A stretch of DNA of 64,000 bases from NCBI GenBank assembly GCA_002105175.1, contig MCGE01000024.1, positions 434,001 to 498,000 of the forward strand. The letters are read 5' to 3'. Shown piece after piece: positions 57,317-64,000 of the stretch. The notes under the pieces were generated by a model. That model worked only from the letters and a program-made list of their open reading frames with translations, was not told the origin of the DNA and did no database searches. Numbering within the stretch: the stretch's first letter is position 1; the number at the start of each line of letters is the position of its first letter. The position numbers were made by a program, and so were the translations under genes. This stretch comes from Absidia repens. Its lineage: Eukaryota > Mucoromycota > Mucoromycetes > Mucorales > Cunninghamellaceae.

Positions 57317-58876
57317 AAAGGTGTTAGGCTAACTAAGATTCTCATTTCTTTATTTTTCGTATAAAACTTACTTCATGACAGGTTTTGGTTCTTCTTGGAA
57401 ATATGGATGATTGAGCGCCTTTTCTGCTGTTATTCGTTTTGCTGGATCATATTCTAAAAGGGCTGACAATAAGTTGAATCCAGCTTCAGTTTTGACACCG
57501 GGCATGAGTTGATATACTTGCTTTAAATTGTTTACACATCTAAGCAAAAAAAAAAAAAAAAAAGGTAAATGGGGTATACAATCATCATGATCATCATCAC
57601 ACTTACTGTGGGAAGGAGCTGAGTTGATTGTAATCTGGTAATTGGTCTATTGTGGGCCATCGGTCTTCTATAAAATATGGACAGAACGGTTAATATATTG
57701 TATATCTTCAATGTTTGTTTTTCTATCATGTCGTACTTCCAGGAGTGCCCAAAATTTCAAATATCTTTGACAATTGACTTCGCTGGAACGGTACCGTTTT
57801 CTTGTTCTCCATCTTTGCTTCTTCCCCTTTAAATATTGGTTTCAATGCAAGCAGCTCTCCAAAGATACAACCCACCGCCCACATATCTACTGCCTTGGTA
57901 TAATGTCTTGCACCAAACAATAATTCCGGTGCACGGTACCATATTGTCACGACCACTTTGTCGCCACTGAATAAAGGATGAGGGGGTTTGTTAAATAACC
58001 TAGCAAGTCCAAGATCACCTAATCAAATGTATATACAGATAAAAAGATCAAGACTTTGATTTCCCTCATTTTCTTTTACCGTTTTTACCTATCTTTACTA
58101 CGCCTTCATTTGTCAGTAATACTACAATAAATAAAGAGTGAGGTTTAGACAGTCGACCCAGTACATGATATAATTTATTACTTACCATTAGCTGGTTTCA
58201 GGTCACGATGAAGCACCCAGTTTGCATGTAGATAGGCCACACCGTTGATAAGTTGCCAAAGGATAGATTTAATAACGATTTCTTGAATAGATTTTCGTTC
58301 AGTATGTAAATGGTGGTGGATGATTTGCTACAAAATTGATGATTAAAAAACAAAACAGGTTATATATATTATATATCATATACTTACTAAGAAGTCATGT
58401 TCAGCGTATTCAAAGACCATAAATATCGCCTTGTCCTCTAAGAGTACTTCCTCGAGGCCTACTACATTGCGATGATCAAGTTCACGACAAAGCTATAAGA
58501 GAAAGTGTCACATGAGTTCCACTTCTATAGGTACGTTATTGTCTATCCACAGACTTACAGCGATTTCTCGACAAGCCGATTGAGATATGCCTACATAATG
58601 GTGAGTGTCGCCTTCTCGATCAGGTTTGAATTTTTTGATAGCATATTCTTTAGGATCATCCCTAGCAATAATTGAAGATTTTTAATAGGTATTGACAGTA
58701 AAGGTGGTATACACATATATAGGGGGGGGGGAGAGGAAAGGTGCTTACGGATTTCTAGATTTGGCTTTGTAAACACGTCCATAAGTGCCAGAGCTGATAA
58801 AACCAATAATATCGTACTTATCAAGAACTTTGGGGCGGCAGGCATCCCTTTTTAATTTATATTCTACCATTGACAT
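57147..58876 (-). CDS. SSN3: Mediator kinase CDK8 / Ssn3 (Srb10)
   Basis: Cyclin-C-dependent kinase of the Mediator CDK8 module, which phosphorylates RNA polymerase II CTD and transcription factors. Nine exons in reading order (58876-58749, 58661-58559, 58492-58388, 58327-58186, 58121-58089, 58018-57737, 57667-57607, 57539-57372, 57282-57147) give 385 aa. Kinase landmarks: [12 protein letters not shown], catalytic Lys in EYAIKKF, the family-specific [10 protein letters not shown] (helix C, like SMSACRE), [24 protein letters not shown], then [10 protein letters not shown] and [20 protein letters not shown]. As in other CDK8 proteins, no phosphorylatable Thr sits at the usual T-loop position. 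DLG replaces DFG/DMG. The tail is basic (PAKKARNA). Exon 5 is only 33 nt. A second in-frame ATG at 58870 is an equally possible start. Confidence 0.93.
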
Positions 58877-59043
58877 GATATATGAGATTGAATGAATGGA
58901 TGGATGGAAGGTGGTCTGCTGAAAAAGGGATAGATGAGAGACAGAGGCGGAAAAAAGGACAAAATCTAGGAAGCTTTGTGGGCGGCATTTAAAATTTGGT
59001 TTTTTTCGTTTCTTTTCTTTCTGGTTTTTTCTTCATTGTAGTG

Positions 59044-59800
59044 ATGCGAGGTAATAATAGCTTTGTATATATTATGTCAAAGGTGAATACTAAATCAATA
59101 TATAATTGGATAGATGCAAATCAACTAGTTCTATTGGCTTTTTGGTGTGTGGTTCTATTAGGTGTGCCTTTTTGGTGGAAGACAACTGAAGTCTATCGCG
59201 CTCATCTTCCTTTTGATGAAATAGATTCCTGGCAAACCAGAAGCGTAAGTCAAAAAAACATACATTAACTTATCTATGGAACCTCTATTCAGACCTAACA
59301 ATTCTACTTTATCTAGGAAGCTACCTTTACTTTACCAACAACTTTGTCACTCTTCGTACCTTTGTGGCTTTTCTCTGAAATTGATAATGGGGACTCTATT
59401 CATTCTATGACTTCCAGCCTGGAATCTGCTTTGACAAAAGAATTTCAAGATATCTCCTTCTGTGCGACTTTTCCGATCAAAGTCCAATTAAAATCATGGT
59501 CTACAGAGGAGCTCACTCAAGGTAAAAACAAGTGAAAAATAATACAATATCCAGTTATATGCGGCTAATATTAGTTCGTTTTCTTTAGAAAGCGTAGATT
59601 CTCTTTTACAACAACACACCAATGCTCCTGTTGGCCAATATTCATATTATCTACACTCCTCCAACATTCAACCTAGCAAATCAAATCAAGAAGTAGCCAA
59701 TATCATTGTGGGAAAGGATCGTACAAGCGTCATCAGGCTACATACCATGGACCAAGGTAAGCACTTCAGTGTAGGATATATATTGTACTTGTTTACTGGC

Positions 59801-59844
<44 letters not shown>

Positions 59845-61544
59845 GAGAATATCGAATCTGTGATGATGTCCTTGATTCCAGCCATATTTAGAACAGAATT
59901 TGAATCCTTAAGCGAAATTGCGTCTTGCTCAACTGGAAAAGTGGATAAGGTAAACTAGTTTTACAGGATATTCAGAAGGCAGTTTGTCCTTGTGTATATA
60001 TACTTATTCCATCTATCTATTATAGTACGATGCCAATAGTATGCGAACCTTCAAGTATTCTTCTCGGTATCAAATCACCTTTAGTCTTATGAACAACAAT
60101 CCTCAATCCATGACGATAGGCTGGGATATCAGGAACGCTGTCAACGGTAAGAGAAGAGGCATTGATGGGATTACTTGGAAAGAACTGATTTGTTTGATAT
60201 TCATTACTCTGTTTCGTTGCTGTTTAGTTTATTTGTATCCATTACTCAAAGAACTTGCTGATGTATCCAATTTTACAGTCGACTCTCAGGTATACTTCTT
60301 TATATAGTATGGAATGGAATGAGATGACTCTTTAAATAGTTATATTAACATCACATTCTATTGGATAGATTCAAAATTATGCCCCCTTGTCTCAAGTACC
60401 AAAATACATGGAACGACAAGAACATCCCAACTACTATTATTTCAACCCGGATCAACTACCCATTTTGTCATTCTGCTGATTGGAATCTCGGTGCGTATAG
60501 ATCAAGGATTAAAATACCCTTACTAAAGCTGGGGGGTTTTTTCTTATTTTTTTTTTAGCATCAAGTATTTCATCTTATCCCACTGCTAATTTCATTCTAT
60601 ATATTCCCTCCTCGGATGTTACTCCTTTGCGAATTCACGATTTACAAGGTAAGTCATATCAAAATATCAAAACTCTTGACCAATTATGTACGATATATTC
60701 ATATCATCTTTTAGGAAAACCTCTTCTTAGTAATTCATTTTTGATTCCACGCTGGGGCGGTGTCATGATCAAGAATCCACCGAAGTCAATCTCCCCTGGT
60801 TCTCAGTATCATATTACCAAATCGGATTTACAACCTATTATGAAGACTTTTAGATCACAACTTCGAAGTTTGATGGGTATTCAAGATGTAAGCTCTGCTG
60901 CTTCAAAACTATTGGTATGAATCCCTTCATTATATACATAATTACATAATATCGATCCCGCACTGACTTTCCTTTATTTATTTATACATCTATAGGCACC
61001 AGGACTGAATGCAACCTTCTTATATTCAACTCATACCGGGATCACCACATTAGAAAAAGATAATTTGATTCGTCGACGTACGATGGAAAACATGATTAAC
61101 GCTATTGCCACGCTTCGCTCCTTGGGTCAATTGGTGATGGAAATTCCAAATATGGTTGTGCTAGATCATATCCAAGATCAGGTACACAAACAAAGAAGAG
61201 GGAGAGGAGAGATTTTCCCATAAGCATGTGCTGACTATTTATTCCAACAGGTTTGCCAATCATTGACTTCCATTCAATCAGTTCGGGATGCGTTACTCAA
61301 AGGAAACTATGACACGGCGTTGAAACACTCGGTAGATGCCATTGAACTATCTGAAAAGGCTTTCTTTGATCCCACTATGGTGTCTATGCTCTATTTCCCT
61401 GATGAACACAAATACGCAATCTACATGCCTCTATTTGTCCCTATTTCTGTCCCCTTATGCATGGCCCTGGTCAAAGCACTGAAACAATGGAAGACTGGAA
61501 CCCCTACATCTTCTTCCTCACCTATGAAAGCAAAATCTGAATAA
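59044..61544 (+). CDS. GPI17: GPI transamidase subunit PIG-S / Gpi17 (apparent frameshift)
   Basis: ER membrane subunit of the complex that attaches GPI anchors to proteins. Exons: 59044-59244, 59317-59521, 59589-59756, 59846-59949, 60026-60146, 60228-60289, 60369-60490, 60559-60648, 60715-60914, 60996-61181, 61251-61544. The first TM helix with its signature is WCVVLLGVPFWWKTTEVYR. Further blocks: RYQITFSLMNNNPQSM, SNFTVDSQIQNYAPL, PTANFILYIPSSDVTPL, PRWGGVMIKNPP, then SEKAFFDPTMVSMLYFPDEH and the C-terminal TM YMPLFVPISVPLCMALV. All match animal PIG-S in order. Exon 7 has one base too many for the frame: it starts in the frame giving YYYFNPDQLP but must end in the frame giving HSADWNLG. The start could also be the in-frame ATG at 59074. 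The intron before exon 4 holds a (TTA)n run (about 59803-59844). Confidence 0.9.
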
Positions 61545-62571
61545 AGCGCTATATTTTTTTTTACCATATAGTTATTGTCTCCCTTTCCTATTTGCACATT
61601 CGTTAGTTAATATATTTTATTCCCTCGTCTTTTATATTAGTATATATTGTTATGAATATCTCAAACACATATTAAATAAAAGATTATTTATGATATGATA
61701 ATATGTTTGTTTTTTTCTTTGAGTGTGTGCATGTGTGTACTTGATCAATGCATTGCGGCATTCGAATTACTATTGTATCCAAAAATGGGATAAAAATGAA
61801 TTTGCTGGCTGATTAATAGAAAGAAATGACTAAGAATAATAGTGCTGAAAAATTCCACAGTCTGTTTGAAATACGTGAATCTTTTTTTGTATAAATATTC
61901 GTCATGGGGAAACGTCATGATAACCTGGTCTGCTCTGCTCATTATTTTTGACCAATGATCGAACCATTGTCATCTGCCACCATGTGAGTAGCCTGCAATG
62001 GAGATTATCGCCATAGAAAGATTATCCGAGAAAAGAAAAAAAAAATTAATCTTACAAAGTCCGATTGACAGCTGTTTATTGGTCCCAGAAAATAAAATCA
62101 AGATGACAACTTTCTCCTGGTAGTCTATTCGGTGGTCATGCTCCCATTTGTTTCATAGGATAGAAAATGTTGTATCATAATTTTAGCGCAATTTTTTTTT
62201 ACAGTAGGGAAGATCCTCTCAAAAAAAAAATAAAGGTATATTCTGTATGAATCGCCATCTTAGTATTTCTTGCATACAGTGCATCCTATTTTGTATGTGT
62301 TTTGACAGGGCATGGACACCTACTATTTTACCAGTGAAGGTCATGGACCATTGATACGGATTGAATAGCCGATCTTTTTTACTTGGCGGGATTTGAATTT
62401 ATAAAAGATGATCTCTTCGTTTTTTTTTTGACTCTTTTTGGTTTTGTTTCTTTCTCCTTCTTTTATTCTATTTTATTTTTATTTACCACTTTTTTCTTAT
62501 TCACTTCAAGGACCAGTATCCAACCCAAACCAAATTTTACCTTCTTCCGAACACATTCAAATAGGACAAGC
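61545..62571. other. gene-free stretch between PIG-S and IDO
   Basis: 3' flank with AATAAA near 61675 and the IDO promoter with a T-rich leader at about 62420-62500. No coding evidence on either strand. Confidence 0.55.
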
Positions 62572-64000
62572 ATGCTTTCATTAGAAGAATATGACATCTC
62601 TCCCGTCACCGGGTTCTTACCTCATGACCCACCATTACGGCGTCTCAGTGATCCTTACTTTACACCTTGGGAAGATATGATGGACGACTTCAATGGGCTT
62701 CTTTTGGCTGGAAAACTACGTGCAAAAATCCACAAGGTAAGATTTCTTGATAATAGAAAAATAGATTATCTTGATCATTGAGACTTATTGATTTAACAAA
62801 CTTTATTTTTGATAGATGCCCATGTTAAACCACAAAAAGCTAAATACCGTTCAAGAATATCGACGTGCTTTCCTTATTTTATGTATGTTATCTCATAGCT
62901 ATGTGTGGGGCAAACATGAAGAAGCCTCTGAAGTAAGTACAGAATAAAAAGACTCCTCTATTCTCCCTCCAAAAAAAAAAAAAAAAAAAAAACTCAGTTA
63001 TCAATGACACCTTCAGTGTCACACTGTCGGATAAAGACTAATTCCCTCTTCCTTATTTTTTTCTCACGATCCATTTAGACTTTACCTGCAAATCTTGCTG
63101 TGCCTTGGAATGCTATTGCCGAATATCTTGGTCTGTGTCCTGTTGTATGTCATGCTGCTGTAGTCTTATGGAATTACCGCTTACTTGATTCTGAAGGTCC
63201 TATTGATCTTGGGTAAGATTGTTATTATTTTGGAGATCAAGGTTTATTCTTGTTTATTTACTTACCATTGTTTTTTTTCAAATTAGGAACTTGACAACAC
63301 TTGCTACATATTCTGGATCACTTGATGAATCATGGTTTTACTTGGTGACAACTGCGATTGAAAGTGCTGGTTCCAAATGCCCAGCCTCTATTCTTTCCTG
63401 TGTGAACAATATTCAAGATGGCAACTACGAAGGATTACAAGCAAATTTGACCACCATCCGTGATTCTTTGGCTGATATCAATGATGTGCTTCATCGTATG
63501 TTTGAAAAATGCGATCCCTATGTGTTTTACTGGAAAATCCGTCCTTATTTAGCTGGCTGGGAAAACATGGCGGAGGCTGGTCTTCCTCTTGGTCTTATTT
63601 ATGAAGGTGTGAATGATTCGATATGGTCAGCTGAAACAGATGAATACGCCGACATTAGCCATCTCACTGAAGGTGAACGTCTGTTACGTCAATATCGTCG
63701 CTATGCTGGTGGTAGCGCTGCTCAAAGTAGTTTGATTGCTGCTTTCGATGTTGCATTTGGTGTTGAACATCATCCGGTGGGCGAAAAACCAACAACTTCA
63801 TCGTCATCACCATTGGTCATCAAATTGGATACGGCAACAACCACTTCACCCTCTTCACCTGTGGACAAGCATGATCGTTATCGTCATTTACCATCCACTA
63901 GACCTGCTGATGAACTTGACCATTCCGGGACTTCTTCGGGTGCGACTACTCCTCGACCTCCGTACAAACGGACGAATCGAAATGCCTTCCTCCGAGCTAT
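62572..64000 (+). CDS. BNA2: Indoleamine 2,3-dioxygenase, 5' part (cut by window end)
   Basis: Haem dioxygenase that opens the indole ring of tryptophan to N-formylkynurenine, first step of the kynurenine/NAD route. Exons 62572-62736, 62816-62932, 63079-63212 and 63287 onward, all in frame. Start MLSLEEYDISPVTGFLPHDP. Family blocks: LPANLAVPWNAIAEYLGLCP, HAAVVLWNYRLLD, NLTTLATYSGSLDESWFYLV, DPYVFYWKIRPYLAGWENM, GLPLGLIYEGVND, then the hallmark YAGGSAAQSSLIAAFDVAFG. A Ser/Thr/Pro-rich insertion of roughly 60 residues follows (about 63780-63970), before the text resumes with NRNAFLRA. The haem-ligand histidine lies beyond base 64000. Fungal IDOs often carry a linker here, so the insertion is not damage. 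Confidence 0.94.

Noticed and set aside
59805..59844. (TTA)n run as a coding repeat in PIG-S
   Set aside because: It lies inside an intron, between donor at 59757 and acceptor at 59845.
1..64000. Secondary-metabolite or other functional gene cluster
   Set aside because: Neighbouring genes belong to unrelated housekeeping processes on both strands; no core synthase, dedicated transporter/regulator set or shared pathway was seen.
1..64000. tRNA and rRNA genes
   Set aside because: I scanned for tRNA B-box-like and rRNA signatures by eye and found none convincing; a covariance-model scan would be decisive.

Overview
The window is nuclear DNA from a fungus, most likely Mucoromycota (Mucorales-like). 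It is AT-rich. Genes are split by many short introns (about 50-110 bp) with GTAAGT-type donors, CTAAT-like branch points and T-rich 3' ends. Long A/T homopolymers are common, and the proteins read as early-diverging fungal orthologues. There are no operons. All gene assignments come from reading the translated exons by eye and comparing them with remembered family features; no search was run.

Layout: 1-587, end of GTP cyclohydrolase I (+). 3246-5685, unrecognised CUE-like-tailed protein (-). 6277-7849, mitochondrial NAD-isocitrate dehydrogenase subunit 1 (+). 8221-14064, a complete 26-exon FANCI orthologue (+). 15064-16602, chorismate synthase (-). 17460-18598, wreck of a glycyl-tRNA synthetase gene (+). 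18843-21124, MON1 (+). 21823-23061, SDO1/SBDS (-). 26357-27541, TVP18 (+). 30832-31062, a tiny two-exon zinc-knuckle gene (+). 33660-36071, plastid/bacterial-type dicarboxylate (DASS) carrier (-). 36570-39131, kelch/single-TM protein (+). 40044-47296, a giant Vps10/sortilin with three VPS10 units (+). 49709-50950, GT32-type glycosyltransferase (-). 51502-52487 (+) and 53547-54957 (-), two orphan disordered proteins. 55347-56877, ABHD13/Bem46-type hydrolase (-). 57147-58876, CDK8/Ssn3 kinase (-). 59044-61544, PIG-S/Gpi17 (+). 62572-64000, indoleamine 2,3-dioxygenase, cut by the window end (+).

The genes are unrelated housekeeping functions: pterin, shikimate and kynurenine metabolism, the TCA cycle, crosslink repair, ribosome maturation, and Golgi-endosome-vacuole traffic (MON1, VPS10, TVP18). 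Gene-poor stretches hold five diverged copies of one dispersed non-coding repeat (about 1.73, 14.2, 23.9, 28.2 and 47.8 kb). All five share a nearly invariant core of about 39 bp and a CACGTG site.

Most worth a second look: FANCI carries methionine where the monoubiquitinated lysine should be; the Vps10 receptor has three units; an 18-nt micro-exon carries the oxyanion loop of ABHD13; a small zinc-knuckle gene is split by an intron inside the finger; and PIG-S has an apparent 1-nt frameshift.
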